Below the pieces are notes generated by a model. The model did no database searches and was not told the origin of the DNA. It saw only the letters and a list, made by a program, of their open reading frames with translations. A program made the translations under genes and the position numbers. A stretch of 64,000 bases of DNA, taken from positions 38,074,128 to 38,138,127 of the forward strand of contig QVOM02000116.1 of assembly GCA_003586115.2 (NCBI GenBank), in the 5' to 3' direction. Origin of the DNA: Salvator merianae. Its lineage: Eukaryota; Chordata; Lepidosauria; Squamata; Teiidae. Shown here in pieces: positions 34,966-46,590 of this stretch (positions within the stretch are counted from its first letter, which is position 1; each line of letters opens with the position of its first letter).

Positions 34966-36715
34966 CAGTTATAACCTGGCTTCTACAGGAGTTTAAACTA
35001 TTTCCTTAACTACTCTGTAGTTCCAAGCCTCTTCCTACAAAAAGAAAGTTCTTTTTTCTTTACCAAGCTCTTCTTAAGTCACTGCTTTGGTTACAGACAG
35101 ACCACAGAGGCACAGTACTAGCTCGGCTTTGGAGTTGGACTTGTGTAGTCAGACTTATGATCAGGAAGGAGATAATAATACTATCATGCACAGGTTGTTC
35201 AACAGCTTTTGCTACCAGAAGCAATGCCAGGAGACTGAGATGGAGAAGGTAACCCAATAAGCTTGCCCAAACTGAGAAACAATATTATACACAAGATTGC
35301 CACCTGCTGGTATTGGGGAGAAGAGCAGCAAAATGAGACACTAGTGTCAGAGAAATTATAGGCTGCCAGAAAATTCGAGGAAGTCTATGTCCTCTACAGT
35401 CCTGTTCACAAGGAATCCCAGACTTGGGCCTTGCAGTGACATAACACAAACAGAAGGCCATAACTACGCCCATATGGCCTCCTGCTTTGCCCAGCCATAA
35501 GGGTAGAATAGACCTTCAGCAAAGCTAAAGGTAGCCAGTCTGTGGGTACAGACCTAGTACCAGCTGGAAGTCCGATGAGAAACCTTTGGAATCTATGCAC
35601 GTGCTCTTTTACCGGCAAAGAATCTCCACAGGACAGGATCAGATGTCCTGAAATAGTCCCCAGTTAGTCCTTGAAAAGCTCTGTGGGTAAAGAGCTATCA
35701 CCAGAAGTATCCAATAGCTTTGCAGTAGGAAATTGCATGGTAGGGATGGTTTGGTGTGGTTTGGGAACAGCTTTGGTTCCACAGAATTTACCATTCCCCA
35801 CACCAGTCCACCCTACCTAGGCCAAGAACTTTAACAGAACTAGAGCCAATGATCTGATTCAAAAATGGTTGAAAAATAGAACCAACACAGTTGATTAGCT
35901 TTCCTTTAACATCAAGAAATAAGAAAGTATTTTTATGGGGTGGGGAAGAAGAATCTTGCTCCACATCCTGCCTTATCCACATCTGTTTAGCAGGTCATAT
36001 AAAGCAACAGTCCTTCTTTACAATTCCTATATTCCTCAACTCCCTAGAACTGCTTTTTCTGTTCTTATACAGCGCCTGTGTGACAATATGAATAAGATAA
36101 TGGCGGCAGGTCCTGGACATTGATCATATCTTGCATTACAGATTTTCCAGGGCCAGTGATGGAACAAGTAGCTGGACATTTAAGGAGACTGTCTGTGATG
36201 TCAGCCTGCTAGTGACCATGGCTGAGGATCAGAAGGGGCAGAGCCAGAAGACTACCATTCTTCTGTGCAGGTTGCGGTCATGCTAGAACATTTGCCTGTC
36301 TGTGCCTTTTGACGCATCTCCATTGTATGGCAAAGACACACTTCCCAGGTCCCCAGGGTGGCCAATCTTCCTTGCTCCCCTGTCAAGTCATATGGGGGGA
36401 ACCACTAGTGCCTTGAGGGCCAGGAAAGTTGCCTTAAGGTTGTTGTGCAAGGAGAGACCCTCAGGTTGCTATCTCACACCCTGGTGCAGCCCGCCAGCTC
36501 ACTGCAGCTTCTTGGAAGGAGCTGCAGCAACTGAAGGGGCTGCTGCACATGTGCATGGAGGCTGAGGATGCCCCCCTCCACGTGCCTTCAGCAGCTTCCA
36601 CGTAACCATGGCCTTTGTTGCTCCCCTTCCAGAATCACTGCTAAGCTTTGTAAGAATGGGGCCCAGCCATAGAACAAGTAACCGGAATATTTGTCCTAAG
36701 TCCATTTTGTGCCAT
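34966..36715. other. No recognisable feature
   Basis: No coding signal. 35400-35600 has a 70-codon minus-strand chance frame without known motif. Confidence 0.45.
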
Positions 36716-37793
36716 TTAGGCTGCGTTCCGACAGGGCATTTAATCAGTTTACAGCCCGTCTTCAGTTCCCGCTGTCCCGACAGGATCTTGCCGTTCCGTA
36801 ATTTTTATGGATTAAATAGGCTAAATCCGGATTACTTTGTCTTCGGATTTAATGAACTCTCAAGCTGTTCCAGATCGCTAGCGCGTTTTACTTTGTGCTG
36901 TGGGCACGGGGAAAGCGATTATTTGAGAGGGACCGTACTGTTTTGGGGGGCGTGCAGAGGGAGGGATCCCCATTTTGTGCCGTCCAATGAGAGACTTTGT
37001 GGGTGGGCAGGAAGCACATTAGTTTCCTCTGCCTCCATTATCCCCCCTTCCCTCGCTGCCAGGGGAAAAGAAATCGTCCTCCTTCTTCGCTAAGCTGCGG
37101 TCCTGCCAGGAAGAAATTAAAGGCTTTCTCCACTTCCGTCTGCTCTTTAAAGCAAAAAATAAACTGCGCCTGTTTGGAGTTTTGCCTGGTCAGCACACAG
37201 TTAAAAATAGTCGAGCCCCCCCACGTTCCCTCCCCACTTTTTCCCTTTGTTATGGACCTCTCCCACTACTTTTAAATTGCGCTGTTGCGCTAAAGTGAAT
37301 CAGCAGGGGAGCTCTCATGCGCATTTCAAAAGCTTAGTTAAAGTGAAACAGCAGGATAGCAGAACTGCGCATTTCAAAAGCTTAGTTTTTTAAAGTTCAT
37401 AGTTTTAAAGTGAACATAGTTTTTAAGTTCTGCTTCGGTAGACAGAGGTTGCAGGGAGGAGCAAATGGCGAATGACTAGTAATGCTGCCAAGTTAATCCA
37501 TGTTCTGAGGCAGCAGTGGGGACATGCAGAGAGTGGAGCTTGACTTTCCCGCCCCTGTGACGTCAAGGTTTGAACGTTGGGACTGCAGCCAATCGTTGAC
37601 TGCATAGGGAGGAGAATTTGATGAGGGGTGGAGGCAGAAAGGGTACTGCCAAGCACGGGAAATATCAGTGTGGGAACGAGCAAGTACGAATTGACTCCGT
37701 GTTAAATTGTAACTGTGGGAATGACCAGAAGATGAATTCACTGCGTGTACTCTTCTATTCGGATTACATTGACGATGTCCGACCGCGGCCTTA
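36716..37793. mobile_element. 1.07-kb Harbinger-like non-autonomous element, TTA duplication
   Basis: The element proper is 36719-37790. Left end GGCTGCGTTCCGACAGG; reverse complement of the right end GGCCGCGGTCGGACATCG; TTA flanks both sides (36716-36718, 37791-37793). TTA duplications are the PIF/Harbinger hallmark. The interior is richer in CpG than its surroundings and has a 48-bp tandem duplication (37291-37388) and a TGACGTCA-like gtgacgtcaa word at about 37556. A 161-codon frame (36608-37093) starts outside the element and has no known domain, so I do not call it a gene. Confidence 0.8.
37291..37388. repeat. Two-unit tandem repeat inside the Harbinger-like element
   Basis: Units of about 48 and 50 bp, each with taaagtgaa.cagcagg and gcgcatttcaaaagcttagt. 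Confidence 0.85.
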
Positions 37794-38940
37794 GAAAAGC
37801 TAGCAGTAGTAATGGAGTTGCCACTGTAGAGTTGCAAGAGTCATTCTTCTTGGTCCTGATCCTCTGAAGAAGTTTTTTTCCTTTTAATATTATTATATTT
37901 TACAATTTGATTTGTATTTATATTGGGACTATGGCCCCTGATACATGCTGGCTTGGGTCACTCCATTTTTGCCCACATTGAGAAATCTTGGCCACGAACA
38001 GCCTTTGCATCGTATACCAAGGGATGCATGCAGAAGATGCCTTAGACTTCTGTTGGCAGTGACTCTCAAGGTATTTTCTACCTAGTGGCTTATGAGATTA
38101 AACAAATGCTTTGCTGCTTCAGTGGTTGAGCCAGGAGTGCAACTACTGTTTCTGAGGCCATTTTTTTTCCAGGGCCAAGCAACCAAAAGGGTCCTGGAAA
38201 CCACTACAGCTGGTTAGGTCTTGTATAGCTGCCTTCTGAGCTTGCTCTTTTTTTATCACTATTATGGCATTCTATATGTACACATCTCTGATTTCCATCT
38301 GCATTGTGTGAGGGGGTGGCATGTAGCTAAAGTAGAAGGAGTCCTCAGCAAAGAATGCAAGACACACATTTCATCCCATGCAGACTGAAACCCAAAACAT
38401 GCACAGAGTGCAACAATAAACACCAAGCTCTGCAACCATCCAAAGGTTCTCAAGGCTCTTTCTCGGGCTTCGCCTTCTGCATCGTGAGGAACACCCTCCT
38501 TGCTTTCTGTGCTAGGGACCCCCACACCCTAGTTATGCCTCTAGCTTAAGTCTTCAGCTGAACCCACTCAAAGGCAATTTTAAAGCCTGTTGATTTGCAG
38601 AACATTTCCCCTGCTAAATAAGCACCTTAGTGCCATTATATTATGCCTTGATTATCAAGCATATTGCGCTCTTGGTGTACATGTGCCTCATTCCAAATTT
38701 AACCTTTGCCAAAGTACATGGCCCTACATCAAATTATACATGCCAAAACTGCCTTGCATTTTTACTAGACCTTATGTATGTCTAGCTAACTGCTCTATGA
38801 AAACCTTGAAGGTGATAAAGGACAGGAGGCATCTTGTGTCCCTTCCTGAAACTTGGCTCATTTATCATTTGTCTGCAGTCTGTAAAAAGAAAAATGCAAG
38901 CCCTTCACTGAATATTTTAATCTTGCCCATGTCTCCTGTC
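37794..38940. other. No recognisable feature
   Basis: Nothing supportable seen. Confidence 0.5.
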
Positions 38941-39307
38941 TAGCGGCTCCACTTACGTGCTTGAGGCATCTGATCAAGGGTGGCTTCATTTTCAAGGCTG
39001 GCTGAAGCAGCTCAGCATATCCTCTGCCACCAGCCAGGCCTCACTGCCTAGTGGCAGTGCCTAAGCACAGAGACCTAGACTGGCAATCATCTTGCAAGAT
39101 GGCTTTCATGTCCAGGCAACCCCTTCAGTCACCTTGCCCCGTATTGACAAAATGGGACAAGAGTCGTTTCTCATACCCCGATCCTAAGATACCTTTCCCA
39201 CACCTTGGGGGTATCAATGTTTCCCTCCAGTGGGGGGAGAAATGGGGGCATGCCACCTTAGGGGCCCAGGAAGGGCATCTGCGCCACATAATGGAGATAC
39301 GACCTAG
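38941..39307. mobile_element. MITE (group G), TAG duplication
   Basis: The element proper is 38944-39304 (361 bp), flanked by TAG at 38941-38943 and 39305-39307. Left end CGGCTCCACTTACGTGC; reverse complement of the right end GGTCGTATCTCCATTATGTG. The inner words gaggcatctgatc and gcagatgccc pair as an extended terminal repeat. The right end resembles the fold-back repeat at 60312-60398. Confidence 0.6.
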
Positions 39308-40689
39308 ATTGGTGCTGATCTTGAATAGGGTTTTAAGGCAGGACTGGCATTACCCAGCACAGTGAGGAAGTGGGTGCAGAGGGGGGGCAAGGAACAATAG
39401 GGAAATACTGCAGATCCCTGTCCTTCCCCCTCACCTTTCCAAGATAACTCAGAACTCTCAGATGAAGCTGTGGCACTGTTAACCTGCATATCACTAGGCT
39501 GAGGGCTGGGGTACCAACACATCTAAAGGGATCCTTTGGAATCCAGCTTCCTCATGCCTTGCCATCTGACTCTTGATAGGGATCAGCAGGTGCCTGACAT
39601 GGGTGGAAAGCAGACATAACTACTTGGCAAGGGAATACTACCAGAGGGGCAACTAGGTACATACCCCAAGATCACCTGGCCCTGCCAGCAAGAATAATTT
39701 GTTTACCCCTTGTCAGAAAGACAATAACATCCAGGAATATTCTGTATACTGAGCTGGGAGATTAGTATTTTATATACCCTAGCTAGTGAATTATTTTGGG
39801 ATTAGCCTGCCTGCGTGAAAGAGAAATGTTTTGAACTGCAGTTTATATGCTAGTGTAGAACTTTAGTGTAAGTGTATTTCTGAGCCCCGCCAGTAAGTGC
39901 CAAGATACTTTGCTGGCATCCTCTGTCATTCCAGCTGGTAAAAGTACAGCACAGGACATCACTGCAAGGGAGGGAAGTATGATTGTTAATATGGTATATT
40001 AATCTATGAAGCTCTGTTCTGTTATTCATTTAAGCATATGCCACCTACTGAGTATTAGACAGTGCGCTTAAAAGTCCTAGTCTTGAAAAGATTTTATTAA
40101 GTTGGCACAAGATTAAAAGACAATGTCAGAGAACTCCTGGCCCTTTGCATTGGAAGTGGATTTTAAATTCATCCCAAGATTCATTAGTTTGGCTAGTAAG
40201 GCAAGAAATAAAGAGAAACTGTAAACATATATAGGGGCGTCTTGACAAGATTCTTGGACTTTCTTGATTTTACATGATTCTCTTTGAGGCCAACACATTT
40301 CCTATTGAATGGCCGTAGACTACATATAACAGAAGCCCAACTTATATAAAACTTTACAAAGCAGTCATTGGAATGCCTGGATAAATCCTTGAGGGAGATT
40401 ATTATACCCTGTTGTCATAAATTTTTGGAGAAAGTCAGTGCTTCTAAATCTGGTACTAAAATAAGGAAGGCAGAAAGATTTAACCAACATCAAAGGTGAA
40501 TTTTTCCAGCTTCCAAACATTAATACATTTCAGCTAAACTTCTATTGCCTCAAACGTTAAGCCAAGCAACTGTATAAAGTGCGTTTGATGTGACACCATT
40601 CAGAAAAATCAGGTGCAAACTTTCCAACAGTGGGCAGTCAAATAAGGAACTGAGTGTCGAATCACACACACTTTTAATGAAGCTGAACC

Positions 40690-40697
<8 letters not shown>
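39308..40697. other. No recognisable feature
   Basis: Nothing supportable seen. Confidence 0.5.
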
Positions 40698-40730
<33 letters not shown>

Positions 40731-40755
40731 TGTGTGTGCGAGAGAGAGAAAATAT
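40698..40755. repeat. (TG)n microsatellite with (GA)n end
   Basis: Fifteen TG units (40698-40728), an interruption, then tgtgtgtgcgagagagaga. Confidence 0.95.
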
Positions 40756-41399
40756 TTTTTCTATTGAAAAACACTTTGATCCTTAGGACCTCTTCCCTCA
40801 TCTTGCTCATTTTTCAGCACTGCCTGTAAAAATGTTTTCTTAATAAACGACCCTCACTTTCAATTGCCCTCACTTGCCCTCAGACCTGTCATCATCTACT
40901 GTAATTGTAGCATGATCCTGTTCAGTGCATGGTCAATGATCTAACAGCATCACGCAGGTGACAAATCCCAGAGCAGAAGTGGCCCCTTGCAGAGGAAACA
41001 ACAACATTGAATGAGAAGGAAAGGAAGAATGAATGCCAGACTTAAGCTCTTTCCTATTCACTTTGAGATATCGGTTTTGCTTTTTTAACATGATTGGTGA
41101 AGCTTTCCCATTTGGGTCTGCTCATTCAGATAATGACAAGTAGCTAAGTACAAGGCTTCTGTGAACGAACTTTGAAAAGAATAAATGTGAATATCAGACC
41201 TTGAGCTCTATGGAGGTGGACTAAAAACCATTAGGTAAAAATACAGGATTCTGGACATACTCTTCTTAGAACTGTCCCAATGAAGGAGCTTGGGATAGAC
41301 TGTGGTTGCATCTCAACAGTCAAAAAATGCCATCCAGTGTAATCATAGAGTTGGAAGGGACAATAAATGTATTTTTAAAACAGTAGATGGGAAGGAACC
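40756..41399. other. No gene; 21-bp CR1 stub at about 41341
   Basis: aatcatagagttggaaggga at 41341 matches the antisense CR1 terminus, but the homology stops at once. Confidence 0.45.
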
Positions 41400-41541
41400 A
41401 TTCAGGCTGGGAAGGGTGAAAAGAAATATCTTCAATAAGAGTCTGAAAGCTGGTAATACAGAGGTCCCAGTGGATATCAGAGGGAAAGGCATTCCAAAAG
41501 ATCGGTGCCACCAGAAAGAAGTTCCTAGTGCAGGTAACCAC
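41400..41541 (-). mobile_element. L2 LINE fragment: ORF2 C-terminus
   Basis: The minus-strand frame gives RNFFLVAPIFWNAFPSDIHW, then ITSFQTLIEDISF, matching the L2 ORF2 end (VAPxLWNxLPxDIR…SFxxxLK). Here the WN pair is intact, unlike the copy at 8285. Confidence 0.65.
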
Positions 41542-42689
41542 TAGGCAAGAGTCATTAATCTGTGACTCCTGCAGCAGGAACTTTCCCTAGTGGTCTTACA
41601 GTTCTATAGGAAAAGAGACAATCTGTCAAGCACCCTCTGATTATGCATGGTTTGGGTTTTAGTGTAGTTTCTTTGGGGGTGGGGCATCTTGCTTTTTTGC
41701 CAGGAATCAATACCACCCTAGCTACACATTGGCCTCATTGGTCTAAACAACTCAGTGTCTTGTTTCTACTCATTTGTCCCCACTGCCTCCCATCACTTTT
41801 GCCTCACCTAGGTCTCATTATCATGGGAAACCACATGGACATCTATTCTGAAACGTGGACTGATTATTATTCTTCTCTTCCTCCTCCTTTCCTCAAATAT
41901 ATCGACCAATTGGAACTGGGTGGGTTTTCCCCTCCAGATAGTCAGTTTAGCCTATATTCCAGCCAGTGTGCAGATACATTTAATCAGATTAAAATCATTT
42001 ATTTGATTGAATTTGAAATTCATTAATAGGTTTCTGTTTTATTGTTTTATGGATAAATCTCTTCATTTTACCCAGAGATTTGGTCGCTGCCAGACACAAA
42101 AGGTAGTTAGGCACATGCTCATTGCTGGAAATCTATTGCCAGGGATATACTTCAGCAAATGCTGGCAAAAATTGTTCTGGCACACCTCATAAATCTAGCA
42201 CTATTGCAAAGCCTCAATTCCCAAATATTTTGTAATCCAGAAACAACATTGAGTCAGTACTGCTTGTACTGTAAAATTTTATTGCATTTTTTTGCCATAT
42301 GTACATACCTTCCTTCTCCTCCTCCCCACCCCCACCCCAGCAAGTTCTTCTAAATTATCTCTTTCTATAACTTATTTTGATATGAGTTGTAACAATGTAG
42401 TAGAACAAAACGGCCATCTGTAGTGTGCCTTTAAAGAAATAAACCAGAGGGAGATTGGAGTAAAAAACAAGAATCAGGTATCTGTGCTGCAAAGTCAGTT
42501 CCTATTGCCAGACGCAAAGAGATAAAGGTGTAACTTACCTGTTAGTAGGTACCTTCAGTTCACTGTTTAAAAGTATAAAGATAAGGTTGACCTAGCAAGA
42601 GTCAAACAAAAGTCTCTCATGACAACTCTCTAGTATCATCTTCAGAGATTGGAGACGAACCACTGCATTACAGTAGTTAAATTCCCAGT
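41542..42689. other. No recognisable feature
   Basis: Nothing supportable seen. Confidence 0.5.
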
Positions 42690-42940
42690 TCCTGAAACCT
42701 TTTCAGGAAGATACCATGGTCAATGGTATAAAAAGTCACCCAAAAGACAGAGAAGAACCAGCAGTCTCACTTCCCATGCCTTTCTCCGAATGATGGTTAT
42801 CAACCAAGTCAACCAAAACTTGGTTTTTGGTACCACGACTAAGCCTGAAGCTGGACTTAAATGCATTCAGATAATCAGCTTCCTCCAAGCATGCCTGCAG
42901 TTGAACTGCCATCAAGAACCGAATATGAACAATTGGATGG
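42690..42940 (-). mobile_element. L2 LINE reverse-transcriptase fragment (N-terminal fingers)
   Basis: The minus-strand translation reads VQLQACLEEADYLNAFKSSF, then continues through a degraded DLVD segment, and ends near IPLTMV. This matches the L2 motif (LQAFLEEADYLDPFQSGFRPG…LVxLDLSAAFDTIDH). Frameshifts and lost residues in the AFDT box show it is dead. Confidence 0.7.
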
Positions 42941-43102
42941 TAGTTGTTTTGTATTTTCTATAATTTAACTGGAAGTTTTTATCCCTGACCAAAATCTAGA
43001 GACACTGTTTTCTAAAACCAGCTTCATTGAACTATCCAAGCCAAGTTCTTTGTGTTGCAGTGGGTATGATCCACAGCCAAAGTGCATCATATCAAGATGT
43101 GA

Positions 43103-43894
43103 CGGCCTGTTTGCACGTGACCTTTAGTGAGCAAGCAGACACTCACTGAGTCAGTGTGTCCACATGGCCCCACTGCCACAGCATCCGGGAAATTCTACAG
43201 CCACTCCCAGATGCTACTAGCTGTGGACAGCTAAAACATTGTCCACACAGAGGCGTAGCAAGGGGGGGCGTGGGGGGCGGTCCACCCCAGGCGGCGCGTT
43301 GTCGGGGGCAGCGCCCGCCGGTGCGCTGGGCCCGCCCGCCCGGCCACCGGTTTGCTACTTCACCGGCACGCTCGCTCACTCACCCCGCACGCACGCACGG
43401 CGGCACGCTCGCCCCGCACACATGCACGGCAGCACACTCACCCCGGCAGTCATCAAGGTGGCAGCAGGAGTAGGAGGCTGCAGGGCGGGGCGCCCTCGCT
43501 CACGCTCAGGTGCTGCCGTTTCGCACCGGGTGGCGGACCTTTCAGCTACGCTGCTGTGTCCACAGCTTGACTGGGAGCAGCTAGATGGGTCCCAGTTAGC
43601 AGCATTTGCATCCTCTTCTGGGTGCAAACGCTGTGAATCAGCAGGGCGGCAATAGCTGTGCAGTCGCATGCCGTATGCTGTGCCCCAATTGCCATGGCAA
43701 CAGCAGGATATTGCTGTGGCCACTGTCATGGCAATCGGGCCTGCCCTAGATGGGCCATTCACACTGCAAGTGCTGGTAGCCTGGTACAGGGCTGTTCCAA
43801 CACTCGCAGTGCAAATGTCCGCAGTGCCACTGGGTATTTACCAGCTTAGAATGGTATGGTTATACCATTCAAGTCTGGTCAGTTTGAAAAGACC
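43103..43894 (+). mobile_element. MITE (group B), split by a hAT insertion
   Basis: Left end GGCCTGTTTGCACGTGACC; reverse complement of the right end about GGTCTTTTCAAACTGACC. Flanking blocks match 12526-12959 in order: 'agatgctactagctgtggac', 'cagcttgactgggagcagct', 'gccactgtcatggcaat' and the terminal hairpin (43841-43879, around gaatggtat/ataccattc). The 309-bp hAT at 43248-43556 plus one TSD copy explains why this copy is longer than the one at 12526. Confidence 0.8.
43240..43564. mobile_element. GC-rich hAT-like element with exact 8-bp duplication TGTCCACA
   Basis: The element proper is 43248-43556 (309 bp). Left end CAGAGGCGTAGCAAGG; reverse complement of the right end CAGCAGCGTAGCTGAAAGG. 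TGTCCACA is at 43240-43247 and 43557-43564 without mismatch. CAG start and 8-bp duplication are hAT hallmarks. The interior is strongly G/C- and CpG-rich (gggggcg runs, cacgcacgcacgg), the highest in the window. No transposase. Confidence 0.92.
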
Positions 43895-44054
43895 CTCAGA
43901 CCTTCCTGCATCTCTGGGTCCCACATGGTAAGTGGTTGATGCAAGAAGTCTCCTTCTGTACATACAGGAAAATCTCTATAGGGTTTTTCAAAATCTCTCT
44001 TGACTTTCCAAAGATAAAGGTCACACTCTGCAACCCATCTGAACATAATGGGAC

Positions 44055-44515
44055 CTAGGCCAGGTTTGCATTTACCTTACTGGAAAGGGATCAGAAGACA
44101 ATCCCAGGCCGGTGAACATCAAGAACAGTTGGGGCCATTTGCATTCTGTGCACTGGACCATATCTGTTCCAGTCCAGCAGTGCTAGAAATGCGAATGGCT
44201 TCTGTTCCTGGTGGGATGTACTGATATAAGAAACCCCATCCACCCCTAGCTGCAATTGGGCGATGGGACGCAAGGGTGGGGTGTGGTTTGACAGGTCCAA
44301 ACCCTATAGGCGAACCCAGAAGTGGAGCAAAAGTACCGCTCCCAAGTTGTTCCCGATTCCACAGGAATGCTTGTGGACAGCATTAACTCTGTCTACAGCA
44401 GGTAAGGATTAGGAATGGTTTGGGATCCAGGACAGCTGCAGCGAATTGAGATATGGACAATGCATTCCAGTGATCTGCTTGCAACATTCTCCGAGGTCAG
44501 TGCGAAAAGGCCCTA
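44055..44515. mobile_element. MITE (group E), CTA target-site duplication
   Basis: The element proper is 44058-44512 (455 bp), flanked by CTA at 44055-44057 and 44513-44515. Left end GGCCAGGTTTGCATTTACC; reverse complement of the right end GGCCTTTTCGCACTGACC. The 'aggaatggtttggga' block near the right end recurs at 28753. Confidence 0.75.
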
Positions 44516-45521
44516 GTTCTTAGCAGTATAATTAGAATTACCCTGTGTATCTATTTCCTATTGGAAGATTGGATGTTTTTCCAAAAAAACACATGAAAAA
44601 GCCTTAATAACTTTTCCTCTCATATAACCCAGTTTGTATAACATGGTTTTTTTAAAACAATAGGTAAAATGTGACTTTTTTTGTCTAACTTTTTAAACAC
44701 TTTTTGCAATCCTGGAAACTTTTAACAATATTCTGACTTCTGAGGCACCACTGACTTCCACACATAAACTGGGTCTCTCCCTTCCACAACACCACTAATT
44801 TACTTGGTTGCCTGGGGCTCCTCTTTCCAATGTCATTAACCTACTGTTCCCCTAACCTTGAGTTTACACTCAATAGCTCATTTTTTGCACTGCACTATTC
44901 CTTGGTAGCATTATACAAGAGATAACTGTGTATATCCCAGCTGACATGGATTGCCTGTGAGCATTTAGCTAATAATCCACTTTTTTAAAATGGCAGCTCT
45001 ATCACAGAGTTGATCTTTTCATTAAATATTCCAATCGTAAAGTGTGCCTCTTAGGCTAGGAAAAGGTCAAAAGAATGAAAAAGGAGGAAGGAGGCTGTTA
45101 AACTTTCCCAGGAATAATAAGGAGTATTTTGGGATGTTGTGCTTCATAACACAGGATCTCAGACTGTAAAGATGGTGCTATGATAATTCTAGACACCCTC
45201 TTATCCCCAGCTATGGATGAATAGAAGGAACACAACTTTGCACATGTCCCTTATCATTTTCAAGTTGTCATTAAAGCGAGAGGCCCTGGGAAAGAAAGCA
45301 GGATGCTATACAATACAGACTGATAACAAAAACATGTACAGAGTTCAAAACATCAAACTCACAGCCAGTTATGTGGGATGAGGCTGGGCCAGCTGGCTAG
45401 CTAAAGAGGTTTTTTGGTCCCCATAGGTTACTGAGTCCCTGGCCCAAAGCCAGTCTGACCTGATGGTAGCTACATTCCACTTACAGCCATTACAAAATAT
45501 TCAAGACAAGCTTCATTATTT
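44516..45521. other. No recognisable feature
   Basis: Nothing supportable seen. Confidence 0.5.
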
Positions 45522-45524
45522 AAA

Positions 45525-46038
45525 GGTCCTTTCTGCACGGGGCATTGATCCTGATCAAGGGCCTCTACGGTCACCTTCTGGGTCTCATTAATCCTCATGT
45601 TAATGTGGATCTGTGAGGCCCCACCCCTGTAGGTACACTCCATCTGCAGTAGACAGAGAGTAATCCCAATCAGGGAGGCCCGGGTCATGATCGTTGGTAG
45701 TCACATTTGAACATGACTAGTGGTGGACCAGCAGGCCCCGCTCCTGAACAAGAAGGTGTGCAGTGCATGCCTCTTTGTTTGGGGCTACTGAGGGAGCATT
45801 TTGGTGGCCCCAAAGTATGCCCCAAAACATATCTGCCAGAGGTTCTGAGGCTAGGACATTTTGTCCCTAGCCCTCAGAAGCCTCGGTATCTAGCCTCAAA
45901 GCATGCACGTGCTTCGAGGTCATGGTGTGGACAGGTTTGAACCAGACCCCACTTACATCTTTCCGTGGTTGGAATTAGCAAGCCTGACAGTTCCAGACCC
46001 ACTGATTCTGATCTTGGACTTTCAATGCAGAAAGGCCC
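45525..46038. mobile_element. MITE (group A), about 514 bp
   Basis: Left end GGTCCTTTCTGCACGGGG; reverse complement of the right end GGGCCTTTCTGCATTGAAAG. Interior group A words: gtggatctgtgaggcccc, gcagtagacagagagtaatc, gaggctaggacatttt. Flanks AAA and TTA do not match. Confidence 0.7.
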
Positions 46039-46041
46039 TTA

Positions 46042-46540
46042 GAACTTTACTGTTTTACTGATTCAAGCAATATCGATAAGAATGAAAATTCAGCTTCAAA
46101 AAACCAAAATCTGAAAAAAATCAGATAAAACAAGAAAGAATATTACTAAATTGAACAACAGCAGTATTTTTTGTTAGCAAAGACACAGGTAACTGGAATC
46201 TAATTATGCAAAGCAATTTCTGGCCAAATCAGTTAAATCTTTGCCACTGCCACACATGCCTCATATGCATTATATAGAAGTAGGTCTATAGTTTATGTGA
46301 ATGCCGTATTAATAAAACTAATATATTGGACTCCAAACAAAGATGACATTTAGATGCTAATCCCACCATTGGCTGTTGTTCAGAACTCATTCAGTGACAG
46401 ATCATTCTTCAAACACTTCTGTAGCTGAACATGCATACCAAAGAACTTGGCAGTTTTAGTTTCACTCATCCTCACAACAGCGTTATGAAGTAAGAAATAG
46501 TTATTCTACTTTTACAGGTGGAAGAAAAGAAAATGAACAA
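46042..46540. other. No recognisable feature
   Basis: Nothing supportable seen. Confidence 0.5.
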
Positions 46541-46546
46541 TGTATG

Positions 46547-46579
<33 letters not shown>

Positions 46580-46590
46580 GTATATGTATA
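46541..46590. repeat. (TA)n/(TGTA)n microsatellite
   Basis: About ten TA units flanked on both sides by TGTA units. Confidence 0.95.

Noticed and set aside
36608..37093. 161-codon plus-strand open frame
   Set aside because: It crosses the left boundary of the Harbinger-like element and has no transposase or other recognisable domain.
41341..41362. Separate CR1 insertion
   Set aside because: Only 20 bases match the CR1 end; too short to support a copy.
43261..43556. CpG-island promoter
   Set aside because: The G/C-rich block is exactly bounded by hAT termini and an 8-bp duplication.
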